Both the position numbers and the translations under genes were made by a program. A stretch of DNA of 64,000 nt from Galaxea fascicularis. Lineage: Eukaryota > Cnidaria > Anthozoa > Scleractinia > Euphylliidae. The notes beneath the pieces are model-generated. The model was not told the origin of the DNA and did not search any database. It saw only the letters and a list, made by a program, of their open reading frames with translations. Location: positions 32,818,280 to 32,882,279 of the forward strand of contig OX419335.1 in assembly GCA_948470475.1 (NCBI GenBank), written 5' to 3'. Each line of letters starts with the position of its first letter. The stretch's first letter is position 1. Shown piece by piece: positions 35,301-46,598 of this stretch.

Positions 35301-38300
35301 AAAAGGTTTAATGTACACAACAAATTCAGATTTTTGAACTTCCTTACTAGAGTCTATTCTGAAACTATTAATTTTGTAAAGTAGCTTGTTTTATTAAATA
35401 AAACAAGCTACTTTACAAAATTAATAGTTTTTTTGTATTATTGTTATTATTTTTTGGTAGGGCAAACCCAGATCTGGGTCAGCACCTCAGAGAAGACCTG
35501 AATCCACATTTTTCAAGTCTGCATCAGATAGAGAGGGTACAAAACGCAGTAAGAGTGGTGTTCATGTTGTTCTGCCAGGAGGATCACATAGCGACGATGA
35601 TAACCACCTTAGGTGAGGAAGCTCCAGGCTTGAAATTGTGACTCACTGGTCGCCAATGCAACCAAATATTAAGCACTGGTGACTAGTTTTTTGGAACTGG
35701 TCACCTGCTGGTGCACACGAACACATTAAGGTAAAATTAATAAGGTGAAAGGTGAAAGAAATCATGCAAGTGGGAACCATTACTAAACCATTACTACTTT
35801 CACTGGTGAAGATTACTTAAGAGAAAGACGAATAGATAAATTCAGTCTACTGGCATTGATCACTCTTAGAAGTTAAGGGTTGCAAAGGCACTTTCTATCA
35901 TCTATTTTAAATGTTATTATTTCATAACTTAATTGCTTTCCCCTTTTCATGATTTTGCAGAACCCTTGTAGGTCAGATGAATCTGGAGGGACGAGGTAGC
36001 AGTGTAGTGGCATCTCGTCATCACTCAAAGGACTCCAGGCCTAAAAGTGCTAATGTTCCATTGAAGTCACAAGCTGTCGGCACAGAAGAAGATAGTTATG
36101 ATGATGACGATTTTGAAAGTGTTGGATCTCCGTCGTTATCATCAACTCGTGCGACTCCAAGACTGTCATGGATGGAGAATGAGCATGATATGATTGATAT
36201 GTCCACACAGACGGTTGTCCATTCAGGTATCTCTAATTTCTACACCCATTTATCTCCTTTGCTTGCAAGCTGAAGGTGCCAGGGTGCATACAGCTACCGG
36301 TATTTTAATCAACATTGCCAGATTTTAAAGCATCAAGGTTATATAACGTGACCAAAAGGGGACATGAGCACTGAAGCTGTAAATATCTACCATTCAGCTC
36401 CATTTTCATGTTGTTAACACCTTTGGATGGCAGGGAAACACTCGTAAATGTTTGCTTATGTCATTTTAGATTTAATATCTGTAGGGATGAGTTGAGCTGA
36501 CTTTAGAACATTTTTCCAGTGTAAGATGAACTACCCAGATCACCATAATTATGTGCTTGTTGTGTAGGTCTTTTGACAGTGTTATTTGAATTAGCTGTAT
36601 ATGAGAGGAGCTTGCAGCAGTCTGAAGTGGTTTTTAGGAGAAACATGTAAAATGCAAGTTCTCCTGCTCACTTTCTTGCTCTTACATAAACGCCGTGTTG
36701 ATCAGTTATCCTTGCATAAAAGGTCTTCTAAAAAGTCATACATTGACACCAAAAATTAAGCTTGATTATAGACCAAAAAAGCACGGACTTTGGAATTATG
36801 ATACATACATGTTTTTGGTGGGTTTTCTGAAGTGGTATTTAAGCAGGAGTTCTGTGTTTCTTAGAACCCTCTAAATTTTGAGGTCTGCAGTCTTGTTAGA
36901 TGTATAAGGTAGAAAAAATCCACGTTCACAAAATCGTGTAATTGTGAGCAAAAAAGTCCACCTTGAAAAATCACATTCAATAGATACAGTGTACCATTGC
37001 TTTTTAATTTTTCTATTGCATTCTAGGTACACAAACTATAAAACCATACAATGAAGATCTTGAGGAAATTGACAGACAAATGAAGCTGCCTCCGAGACTC
37101 TTGCCAATCAAAAGACAAAGCTTAGAGGAAGTTAGTGAAGTGGTTGTCTCTACAGAGACGGCAACAGTAGGGGCCAGTACTGCAGACATACCAACTTCAA
37201 CACCTCTTTCAACAGAGACGCAGACTAGGAACAGAGATCTCGAACCTAAAGGTAAGGGTATTCGGAAGACATTGGTATTCCTGTGCAGCCAGGTAAAGAA
37301 ATAACACGCCCATGCAAAGCACAGGTCTGTTATTTTTTTTGGAGAATATTAGGTTTTTAAGTTCGCCCTAAAGTTGGATTTGTTTTGGCCTTTATTGTTG
37401 ATTGTGAACCGATCAAAAATCCTGATGAACAAAGGATTTGGGACTAAATAAGTTCATGGCGGATTCAACAGACAAAACCAACTGGTTACATCACGAGCCG
37501 CAGTCATTGACCCATCATATTGTAATTCTCGTAGCAATTTGTGTTTCCAATCTTACAGCGGTTTTTCCTTGTTTGTCAGGTTTGCCTTGGTTTTGCTTTA
37601 CTTAGCTCTGTGATTGGTTGAAAAACACTCACGCCGCTTTGTCAGCCAATTAGAAACGAAACCAAATCCAATCGCTGGTTGCCGACGCGCATTTTCCCGC
37701 GCTTGGCGCCGGTTGCATGTAATTTCTCCAGATTCTGATTGGTTAACTGAGATAACTTCGTCCGTTGTTATTGGCCGGAGTAATTGCTTTGGATTGGGTT
37801 TTTCGACACTGGACTTAAAACCACTCTAATTTAATTGTGCAATCCGTTGTCAGTCCTCACGTATGAAGTTTACGTTCTTACTGGCGACAAGTTGGGTGCT
37901 GGTACGAAGGCTGTTGTGAAGTTAACTGTATTTGGTGAATATGGAGACTCTGGTGAGAGGCAGCTTCTGCGTTCAAGAACACACAGAACCAAGTTTCAGA
38001 GAGGACAGGTTAGTCCGGTAACACTACGAGGTAACTCGTTTCACTGTTGCACCTTAAAAGGAGCTCTGCCATGCTATTTCAGTCCGCTGTAAAATGCTTT
38101 TAAGCATTTAAGATTATATAACATCTTCAAAAATATGTCTTTAAATCAGGGAAAACCCAAAAATAATGAAGCCGTTTATTTACTGAAGACTGTGTTACTG
38201 CATTAACAGAAGAACAGAACAGAAGAACAGAAGAAGACAGTACTTAGGTACTGTCTTCTTCTGTTACGGATGACAAGGATGGAAATTGATTGCATTTTTC

Positions 38301-41300
38301 AAATTAATATCTTTCTCCTACATTTCGAGGAATGTTTCTTCATGAGTAAAGATCATTAGGTAGCATTTCTGTGTAGTTTTCGCCGGAAAACAGCAAAACT
38401 CGACACAGCCCCTTTAGATGTCCACAAACAGGCATTTAGCACAACAGTAGTTGTTTAAGGCATCGTAAAAGGAGAGAAAATGACATAACAAATGGAACAT
38501 AGGTATTATTATTATTGTTCTGCATCGCATCGACAAAGGTTTTCTACGTGGTCATGCGTGAAATAAAGAAATTCTTTTAAGGATTCTATGATTCCAACAT
38601 AAAAATAATATACAGTTTTACCATAATTCTCTTCTGTTTTCAGGTGGACGTCTTCGTCATAGACTCGGTTTTTCTCGGAAAGTTGACAAGTATTAGGATT
38701 GGTCACAGTGAGACGAAGTTAGGTGAGTTTGTGTTCACAAAAGTTTACCAAGTTTGAGAGAGTACTAGTTAAACTTGTTTTTATGCCGCTTGGCTAAGTC
38801 TTCCTCGTTCTAAGCTGAGTTTTCTTGATTCTGTTGGTATTAGGTTACGGTTGGTATTTGGACAAGGTGTTCATCGAAGAGGGCTCAGAAGCAACGCGAG
38901 CATTCGAATTTCGCTGTAATAGGTAATTTTTTAGGACATAAATAATTTTCAGTTTAAATATAGGCAAATATTAGTTTGCATTTTGCTAAGCTTCCTCACT
39001 TAAGGCGACCATCACCATCACGTTTTGACCCTCCTGGCTGGACAACATGAACGCTACTCCTACTGTGTTTATGATTTCCCTTTGTGTCTGACGCAGACGA
39101 CTTGTGTGTATTCAGGTCTTCTGTGGGGTGCTGTATCCCGACCTAAGTTTACCCTAAACAAATAATAATGTAAGTCACTTAACATATACTAGAGAAAAGA
39201 CCAGTACTGCCGGAATGAAACCTGAATTTCATCTTTTTACTATTACGCGTATTATTCATTGACTCTTTCGTGAAAGGGAGAAAACTGTCTTGGCTTGCAC
39301 ACAAGATCTCCAGGGGGAAAAGAGGGGTGTGGCGAAGAAGGGGGGGGGGAACTCTCCTTCACCATTTCTTCCCCAACCCTCGCTCCTTGACAGAGCTTGC
39401 TGGCAGACTAAAGATGTCTTCAGGGGATTGCTTTGTCAGGATTTGCCTTCATTTTGGTATATTTATCATTGAAACTGCCTTGTGACCGTCCATCGTGGTG
39501 AAGCCACGTGCTTACTGCTTCATGTTCTCTGTTTCTTTCTTGTCTACCTTTCTCTTATTAGATGGCTATCGTCACGAGATGATGACGGGCAGATTATTAG
39601 AGATCTTCCATTGAGCGATGTCTTACCAGGTACTCAAGAATTGAGCTGTCGCGCGTGTGTGGAGGCGCTCGCGGAAAGATACGCGAGGAAATAGAGTTCT
39701 AAGGACCTGGTTAAACTGGGAAACATTGTTGCCGTCGCTCATACTTCCCAGTTTGGTTGCAGGGGAAACATTGTGGTGGACGCAAATTTTGCCTCACGGA
39801 CGCAAAAAATGTTTTTGAATCGGGTCAAGAACATATTTGCTTCCCGGACGGAAATTTAACTTCCGAAACAAATGTTTTCTAGTTTTGCCACCTGAGCAGA
39901 AATCCCAGGGGGAACAAATGGGAATTTAAAGTTTGGTCTTAGGGTTTAAAGGATTAAAGGACGACTGATTAATTTTCTTGTTGTTTGAAGAGATTAACTC
40001 CATTTTCTTTTTTTCCATTATCCAGCGTCGCATCTAGTGGCTGTTTTACCGAGAATTGACGAAAGACAGGACGACGACTTCTTCAGAAGCGACAGCGACA
40101 GCGACAGCTTCTCAAGTGGTGAAGAAGATGTGCCTCCTCCTGATTTACGAGAGGTTAAACCAAAATCGAGAGAAAAGCCTCCAATTCCTTCAAAACGTAA
40201 AGCAGCGCAAGTTGTTTCGAAGCCTACAGATCCAGCGCCGGTAGAAGAGGAAAGCAAGATTGACGAAGATGGCTTTGTAGCAGTTAAGGCTGAAAGCCTC
40301 TTTGATATCAGTGAAGGAGAGGAAAACGGAGGAGACGATGAAAAGTTTTTCGACCTCGAGGACAAAAATGAGGATTCGGAAAGTGAAGACGAGAAATCAG
40401 ACTCTAGAGATCAAACTAAGAGACGAAAAGATAACAAAGAAGGAAGCTCCAGTGAGAGCGAAAAAGAAGAGGAGGAAAAAGACAATGAGGGCGAGACGAG
40501 AGGAACGGTTGTTAAAAGAGGCTCTGGTCACCTTAAAGCTGTCTCCACGGCCTTGTCGTCCTTCCTGGAACAGAATGGGCCCGGGGAGAAGGGAAAGGAG
40601 AAGAAACCCAAAGGGGAAGGAAAAGATAAGAAGGAGAATGATGATGATGATGATGAAGAAGAAGATAAAGAAGAAGATGAAGAAGAAGAAGAAAAAGAGG
40701 AGGACAGTGATGAGGAGGATGAGGAACAGGAACAGAAACAGGAAGAAGAAGAAGGAAAGCCTAGACAAGGCGAGGAAGACGAGGAGGAGGACGAGGAGCC
40801 AAGGGTGGAGTTTACTGGTGGCACCAAACCAGAGGTAAATTTTGTCAGATTAGCGATGCAAGCGGAGAGAAAGAGAAACTTTCGCGGAAACAAAAATACA
40901 TACTTCATGGGCCATTTCAAACTGTTGTATAGTCTGTAGCAAGTCCGGCCGAGACGAGAAGAGTAGCACATTAGTTTAAAGTCTTTGGGTGACGGAGCAT
41001 AATAGTAGCTCAGAGAGCATACTGTCAGAGGATACTGAAACTGAAACTTTTTCTAACTTGTGATAGCTTGTGTAGCTGACATAACCAGGGAAAAAAGGAA
41101 ACAACAAAGTGGCAATAAAGATGGGGACTCCCCTATATTTCCTACCACTTTATCGTTTTCCCTTCCTCCCCCCTTCCTTTTTTACGTCTGTTTACAGCTA
41201 GCCAGGTCATTTACAAGGTTTATGTCTTCAAACGTCTTGAAAGTAGCAAGAATGCGTTTCATCTAATATCTGAAATTGAACTGAAACCTTTGAGACTAGG

Positions 41301-44300
41301 TTAAGGTTAAAGGAAAGGCGATAATGACTCGATGGCCTTCAATCTCGATAAGAGGCCTCACGCAACCAAGCTGAATAAATTCTGTTGGTGAGTGTTTTAA
41401 CTTAAAAGTTAAATGGATGAGATTGCTTGTCTACATTTTTATGATCTTGCTTTTTAACAGCAAGAGCGTGAGCGCCCTGTGTCTGCTCAAAGTGATGACT
41501 ATGTCGAGGGCTTCAGAGCTGGTATTCGCGCGAAACACGAGAAAGAAAGGGAGCGTCACAGAGAATCGGTTCATGAGAGTGAAACCGTCTTGACTAAAGG
41601 TTTGTGTTTTCAATAGCTTTTTCAAATCTTCACTTTTTCAGTAGTAGTAGAAATGTCAGTCATAGTCAAAGAAAATCCGTATACTTTTCAAATGACCTGA
41701 ATAGACATGTTGAATCTTGGTGAAGAAATTAATGTAAAGCTGCTGGCTTCAGATTAGTTTGCCTTTCACGTTTGGTTTCTTCAGCTGTGACCAACTCAGT
41801 ATGACGTACCAGGCCACTCTTGACCAGTAATATGCAAGCACCAACAAACCTTGCTTCTCCTTTCCCGCGCTTTTAGTGAGCTCTTTTTTACTTTGGTGCC
41901 TGATTGGCTCGTCACACTCTTCGGCTACCGTTAAGTAATTTACACTTTTCAGTGAAAAAAGAGACGAGCAGCGTTACGAAAGTGTTCCTTTGCAGGTGCT
42001 TCGATTCACGATGCTGCCAAGAATGGAGATCTTGATCGAATCAAAGAACTGATAAACGTGGTACCCGAGTTGAAGAGCAAGATGGATGAACGTGGGATGA
42101 ACCCGCTGCACATAGCAGCAGCCAACGGAAAACTGGACTGCGTCAAGTGGCTTGCGGTCAGCGGTGTGGACCTAGCAGAGGAGACACCAACTGGATATAC
42201 CGCCATGCATTTGGCTGCTATGAATGGTCACGTGAACTGTATGATGGTTAGTTGAAAACAGAACTGTGTGTAATGTGCATTAGTGCATTCTCCTCCGGAA
42301 AAGAAAGTCGTGTGTGATGTTAACATACTTCCGCAGAATAGTGTTATCCTTCTTCTTTTATTGTCCATTTTGTGTTTCCTGTTGTTTATATGTGTACCTT
42401 TGGAAAGATAAAGAAGGAACTTCAACTGAAAAACGAGGGACTCCTCGTGGTAGCGTTTTTAATTTGAAGTTCCTTGTTTATGTTTCCAAAGGTAGGCATA
42501 GAAACAACAGGAATGTTTCAGTTACCAATGCCAAGTGTATTTTTTAGATTCTTTCAGCCATGGGAAGTACGTTGAGTTGTAGAACAGTGGATGAACTCAC
42601 TCCTCTTCATCTTGCTTGCATGAGGTAAGCATACTGTGGATTCTTTAGATGAGGGGAGGAGGAGGGGCTCTTGCCTTTCATGATTGGTTAAATTTGACAG
42701 TAAAGACAGTTTGATTTGATTTGATTTAGAGTTGACATGATTTAGTCTCCCCAATTACTGTGGCATGCGTTTTACCTTAGCAAATAGGACACGTCTCCAA
42801 ATCTTTTGTTTTCCAAATTAAAAACAATTCCTTGAAAAATGAAGCTGAACTTCGCCACATTGTCTTTAAGATAAGCGTTATTTAATTGCTGTGATTTTGT
42901 CTTCTTGTAGCGGGTATACAGAGTGCGTCAAGTGGCTTATTGCTAACAGAGCTAAAGTGGAAGTACTTGATAACAACGGTCGCACTCCACTGGACATAGC
43001 AGAGGTACACTCATTTTTTTTTTATAAGAACGTCTAATTTTGGAGCTGAGACTCGACGTTCTTATTTTTTTCGCGATTTGAGCCAGAAAATGTTTTAAAT
43101 TACATGGTATAAACACGATGTCGCGCCAATCAACTGCTGGTAAATTTAGCTTTACAGAAAGCATTGAACATAGAGGTTCACAACGCGACATAAAGTCACC
43201 AGATTTTGCAGTGCCGGAAAACGCGGAAAAGTTCATGTGTACATAGTATACTAATTTATAAAAAGAAATGAACAGAATAAAGACGTTCTAAACTGACTCT
43301 CAACCTGGGTTATGTTCTAAGCATGTTCTTAAAATTTATCTCAGCTTCTAATCAACAATGATTTAGATAAACATATACAGACAAAAACTAACGATAGAAA
43401 AGTCCGACGTTTCGGCGACATATTAAATTTTAGTTTCCCTTGACAATGGCGCCAAGATGTCGCCAAAACGTCGGACGCTTCTATCGTTAGTTTTTGCCTG
43501 TATATGTTAATCTCAGCTTCAACGTTCTTATAAAAAAGGTTCTTATAAGAAAAAGAGCGCAAGTGTTGCTTTGCCTTTTCTTGTCTTGCTGCTTTTTCGT
43601 ATGCTGCGCTCTGTCGGCACTGATATCTTTACAATGAATAACTCACAATGCTGTCTGAACCGTTCCTCCATTCTGTCGTATTTAGTGATCGGTAGTCCCT
43701 CCACAGTTACCTAGCTTCTATGTCTATCGGTTTTAACCACTGTGTGGGCAAAGACACCAGTACGAGTTTAATGCGGCTAGTCATTTCTCAGCTTGAACAG
43801 ATGTTTCTGAGTGAATTACTAAACTAATGTGTGTGTGTTGTTTGTTTGTTTGTTTTTAACAGGAATACGGTCATGAAGAATTGGTGAAACTCTTGAAGAA
43901 ATTTAGTAAGTTTTGGAGATGTTTAGTGAGTTAGATTGTATTGCGGTTCTCTACAATGTTGCCACCCCGGGTTGCCACTAGCCGTGGTGTCCCTAAGCTC
44001 TCAGCCTTTTCGTTTAGTTTCTTTGTCACATTAAGCCACATCCTACAAGCTTTATCGCTTGTTATATTTATGTGGAAACCTCAACCCAGGTAGTAGCTAT
44101 GCCATGCTGATGAGGCCTAACAAGGCTGAAACAACTTTATTTTATTTTATTTTGTACAAGGCGAACAAAACTGAAATAAAATAGAGATAGACTAGGCAGC
44201 AGCTGTCCACAGCTGCTAATACTTGGGCTCACATTTTCATTTGGTAGATTTAATAGGCAATTCCCGCTACCAGGTGACCATAGTGCCTGATATGTTGCTT

Positions 44301-46598
44301 CAGCTTACCTTTTCACATTTCAATTTGTGCGGAATTCTTGTCACATTAAACCACATCCCACAAGCGTTACTTTTTCATTATTCGTTTACTTTGTTGTATT
44401 GACTGACAATTAACGCTACTTTTTGGTCATTTAGAAACAGAACTCACTCGACAGGACAGTACACTGGCTCAGTTGATGACCAGCGAAAGCAAGAGACGAA
44501 AAAGGTGAGGCTGGAAAATGCAAAGTTCGTATTTTTTTTCTCAAATTTCATTCCTGGTGGCATTTTCTATTGACAATCAAAATGGTAGATTTGTCTCAAT
44601 GCTGAATCAGTTTGACCAACCACTGCCACCCGCGCAAAATCGCGTGTGTTTGACTGATCAGTATCGAGGTCTCGTTATACCAGAGCTCGTTAGAATAAAA
44701 CAGCCACGAATAAGGAAATAATGCAATCACAATTGGACGCAAAAACGTGCGCTTGTCCCTAAGCACTTCATTCAGCTCCTGAAAGCGTACAACCTCAAGG
44801 ACTCGTGAAAACGTGCTCAACGCTCCAAACCGCCGGCTAACAAAACATGATTTGTTTTCGCTTTGGATTGTATACAAGAAGTTTCCCTGAAGGAGTTCTT
44901 TTCCTGAAGTCCTCAAGCACAGGACTCCTTTGCACTGAGAGTTAGCAGTTGCTATCGTTACACCATAAACTTTTACTTCAGCCCATTAGCCCCTTTAACC
45001 CTTAAGAGTGACCAATCGTTAATTTCTCCTTATAATAATACTGCTCAATCAAACATAAAGGTTGTGAGAAAAAAGGAAGTGATCAACAAGTAACAAAGGT
45101 CTTGATTGTTTAACAAATTTTCGTCATCATTACCATAGAAAATGTAATAGAAAAATCAAGAACAGTATGGAGAATATACATGCTAATATTAGGATTGAAA
45201 GGGTTAATGCGCATGACCGAAGCTGAAAGGAAATCTGTTTAAAATCTGAGCACTGCTTTACTTTGCTGTTGCAGTGTGGATTCGATGGGGAGTGATCAAG
45301 ATGGTGTTCCATCTAAAGTGTCGGACAGCGGAATTGGAGGTTTGGAAAGTGGAGAGGACAGCTGGATCAGTGATACGGAGGTCAGTTAGCTAAAGAGCTG
45401 AAAAGGGGGCATCATGTGCTTACTTGAAACTGTTTTTTTATATGGTTGGGGTTTGCAGCAAATATAACGCGCGCCCTGATTGGCTAAGTGCTAGGGCATT
45501 GTTCTCCTGTAATGCCGAAGAGTCGATTACAAATTATGTTAGAACTAAACAGAATAATTCTCAGCTGTTTCTTTTTTTAAAACCATATGATAAACAACTT
45601 GTTAACCTCGAACGTTCGGTCTTTACGAGAAAATATGGCTCGGTCAATAGGGCAAGGCCTCAGTTTGCGATTTTCCCATAAAGACAACATTCTCGGTTAA
45701 CACGTAGTTAGTACAAAGTACTATGACGACAAAGATCAAAAGAAAACAGCACGAATTCATCGCATTCAACATGGACTATGAGACTGAGACTGTGACAACA
45801 AATGAATAAATGAGTAGTTTCCAAAGAAACTTTAGTGCTGCGTCGGTGGGGAAGTGGTACACAAAAATTTGGTTTTATCAACGGAGTTTTCGAGCGTTAG
45901 CCCTTCGTCAGAGCGGAAAGGCTTAAGTAGTAGGCAGCGCTTTCAGTTGATCTAATCAGGACTCAAGAAGAGCTGGTGTTTCTTAAAAATGTGCTTTTTC
46001 CCTAGGAGGACGTGACAATGGAAAATATGAAGGACGCGCGGCTAAACTCCGGCTCAAGGCAGCGACCAGGCTCAGGAAGAGATCGACCTGAGTCAGCGTC
46101 TCGTGCCAGAACCGACTCCATAACCACAATAGAGGTGTGTTTATTGGTCAGTGGTCCAAGTTTGCTTTTCTGTTGCGCATGACCGGCTTAATGAATCACC
46201 TGTCATCCAAAACTCACAAACATAGCTAATCCATTCAACCAATCGAAAGTCTCCACGGAAGACTGTACACAATGTAAAGCGCGGAAATACGGACATGAAC
46301 TAATGCTTGGGAACTAGCATGTTTGCTTTGCCGTGATTGGCTAGACCACCACCGTTTTTTTTTAAGCAATAGTAGATCTTTTCCAGAAAAACTTAATCCT
46401 AATCTTTTTGTTCCTTTCCATGACTAGTGGAAGTTGACATGAAGGCACACTGTGGCAAAACAGCTTACTGATGTTATGGCTCGTTTTTTGCAGGACAAGA
46501 AGAAGATATTTGACAAGCAGCAAAAGGTAATGAAGAAACGAAATTCAAGCTTTTTGGACAGCATTAGGATGGAAGTGGAAAATGATGAAGACTTTTAG
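29351..46598 (+). CDS. PLAT/LH2 domain plus ankyrin-repeat protein, 1187 aa
   Basis: 24 coding exons: 29351-29391, 31600-31690, 32693-32991, 33884-34007, 34556-34615, 34855-34909, 35101-35147, 35461-35612, 35961-36226, 37027-37251, 37854-38008, 38644-38722, 38844-38922, 39562-39629, 40026-40834, 41461-41599, 41996-42246, 42548-42624, 42911-43004, 43863-43905, 44435-44504, 45275-45380, 46006-46134, 46494-46598. All junctions are GT-AG and keep the frame. Layout: basic, Ser-rich N-terminus (1-453), one PLAT domain (about 454-580, LTYEVYVLTGDKLGAGTK to GWYLDKVFIEE), a Glu/Asp/Lys-rich linker (581-850), and about four ankyrin repeats (897-1050, e.g. NPLHIAAANGKLDCVKWL). No signal peptide or membrane helix. 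PLAT domains bind membranes or partners and ankyrin repeats bind proteins, so a scaffold role is inferred. I do not recognise a human protein with this layout; the ankyrin part resembles ANKRD42. Confidence 0.9.
29848..29985. repeat. AAACATTGTTGC-type repeat, copy 1
   Basis: Contains 'ggaaacattgttgcggcaac' and 'aaaaaatgttt', matching blocks at 39716-39893 ('gggaaacattgttgccg', 'caaaaaatgttt'). Internal inverted copies of 'aatgtttcc' and 'ggaaacatt' suggest a small MITE. It lies in intron 1 of the PLAT-ankyrin gene. Confidence 0.45.
31830..32481. mobile_element. Pogo-like non-autonomous element, 650 bp
   Basis: Left end CAGTCAACTCTCTCGTAAG and right end AGGAGAGTTGACTG are inverted repeats, and the left flank is TA. 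Motifs 'gtccacttac', 'cttacgagag' and 'agtagagctgtc' recur near both ends. The CAGTCAACTC terminus is typical of pogo/Tigger relatives. No transposase frame. It lies in intron 2 of the PLAT-ankyrin gene. Confidence 0.75.
33515..33650 (-). mobile_element. Probable LINE 3' end
   Basis: On the minus strand the sequence runs 'cttgtcccgcctcaactcg' then 'cttgtcccgc' and ends in ATTAATT-like and (TTG)n repeats, a layout seen in short truncated LINE tails. No reverse-transcriptase frame is present, so the call is tentative. It lies in intron 3 of the PLAT-ankyrin gene. Confidence 0.35.
34106..34476. mobile_element. MITE flanked by TTAA
   Basis: A 371-bp unit whose ends are inverted and similar: left 'ggcaacgcactgggcaattt', and right reverse complement 'ggtaatacacttggcgattt', followed on both by 'tatatg'. 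TTAA flanks both sides (34102-34105 and 34477-34480), as used by piggyBac and Kolobok elements. The interior repeats 'gcgattttt' and 'gatcgg'. It lies in intron 4 of the PLAT-ankyrin gene. Confidence 0.75.
35362..35430. repeat. Perfect 69-bp palindrome with one-base loop
   Basis: Arms 35362-35395 and 35397-35430 are perfect reverse complements over 34 bp, with a single A at 35396. It ends 30 bp before the 3' splice site of the exon at 35461-35612, so the hairpin would form directly upstream of the polypyrimidine tract in the pre-mRNA. The sequence is unrelated to the 87-bp palindrome at 5154, but the geometry is the same. Confidence 0.9.
37854..39629 (+). other. Four exons encoding the PLAT/LH2 domain
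   Basis: Exons 37854-38008, 38644-38722, 38844-38922 and 39562-39629. Together they encode a single beta-sandwich domain of the LOXHD1/lipoxygenase type, with YEVYVLTGDKLGAGTKAVVK at the start, the central VDVFVIDSVFLGKLTSIRIG, and GYGWYLDKVFIEE near the end, closing with RWLSSRDDDGQIIRDLP. The hallmark GAGT and W-x-L-D-x-V motifs are intact. Family knowledge: PLAT domains mediate membrane or protein contacts, often with calcium. Confidence 0.9.
38226..38265. repeat. Perfect 18-bp hairpin
   Basis: Arms AACAGAAGAAGACAGTAC and GTACTGTCTTCTTCTGTT with a TTAG loop. It follows three tandem AGAAC/AGAAG units at 38209-38235. It is located in the intron between the first two PLAT exons. Confidence 0.85.
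39716..39893. repeat. AAACATTGTTGC-type repeat, copy 2
   Basis: Blocks 'gggaaacattgttgccg', 'gggaaacattgtgg', 'gacgcaaaaaatgttt' and 'aacaaatgttttct' are related to copy 1 at 29848-29985. It lies just upstream of the acidic exon, in an intron. Confidence 0.4.
40026..40834 (+). other. Large acidic low-complexity exon of the PLAT-ankyrin gene
   Basis: This 809-bp exon encodes about 270 residues, far longer than the neighbouring exons. It has many Ser-Asp/Glu clusters (FFRSDSDSDSFSSGEED) and ends in a long Glu/Asp/Lys tract at 40640-40800 built from GAA, GAT and GAG codons. It is likely an intrinsically disordered linker between the PLAT and ankyrin regions. The coding repeat is prone to length change. 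Confidence 0.88.
41996..43905 (+). other. Exons encoding the ankyrin repeats
   Basis: Exons 41996-42246, 42548-42624, 42911-43004 and 43863-43905. They encode successive ankyrin repeats: SIHDAAKNGDLDRIKELI, NPLHIAAANGKLDCVKWL, YTAMHLAAMNGHVNCMMI, TPLHLACMSGYTECVKWL and RTPLDIAEEYGHEELVKLL. The TPLH/AMHL turns and the G-H loops are well conserved. The set resembles the last repeats of ANKRD42. Confidence 0.9.
43372..43506. repeat. Inverted repeat with ~45-bp arms (GACGTTTYGGCG family)
   Basis: The left arm starts CATATACAGACAAAAACTAA and the right arm ends TTAGTTTTTGCCTGTATATG. The arms pair through 'ctaacgatag' and 'cgacgttt', with 'tgtcgcc' and 'ggcgaca' closing the stem. It resembles inverted-LTR remnants of Penelope-like elements, but no coding part remains. 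It lies in an intron of the PLAT-ankyrin gene. Confidence 0.7.
44101..44162 (+). ncRNA. Candidate hammerhead ribozyme (sense, intronic)
   Basis: Core CTGATGA (44107-44113), stem II GGCC-TAACAA-GGCT with a closing G-U pair, then GAAA (44128-44131). Stem III pairs ACAA with TTGT across a (TTTTA)n loop, and the predicted cleavage follows A at 44156 (GTA context). Helix I pairs GCCATG with CAAGGC with one mismatch. All invariant core positions are present, but helix I is short. It lies in an intron of the PLAT-ankyrin gene. Confidence 0.5.
45870..45925 (-). ncRNA. Decayed hammerhead ribozyme repeat
   Basis: On the minus strand it reads GCTCTGACGAAGGGCTAACG followed by CTCGAAAAC. The CTGACGA core and stem II match the family of 10706-10756, and the downstream 'gttgataaaaccaaat' block is shared too. 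The GAAACGTC and helix I partner are altered (GAAAACTCC), so cleavage is unlikely. It is antisense to the PLAT-ankyrin gene. Confidence 0.6.

Noticed and set aside
37440..37829. 71-codon frame before the first PLAT exon
   Set aside because: No motif and it ends before the acceptor at 37853; intronic.
40397..40971. Long minus-strand frames rich in Ser or Phe opposite the acidic exon
   Set aside because: They are complements of the GAA/GAT-rich coding repeat of the PLAT-ankyrin gene; low complexity keeps them open.
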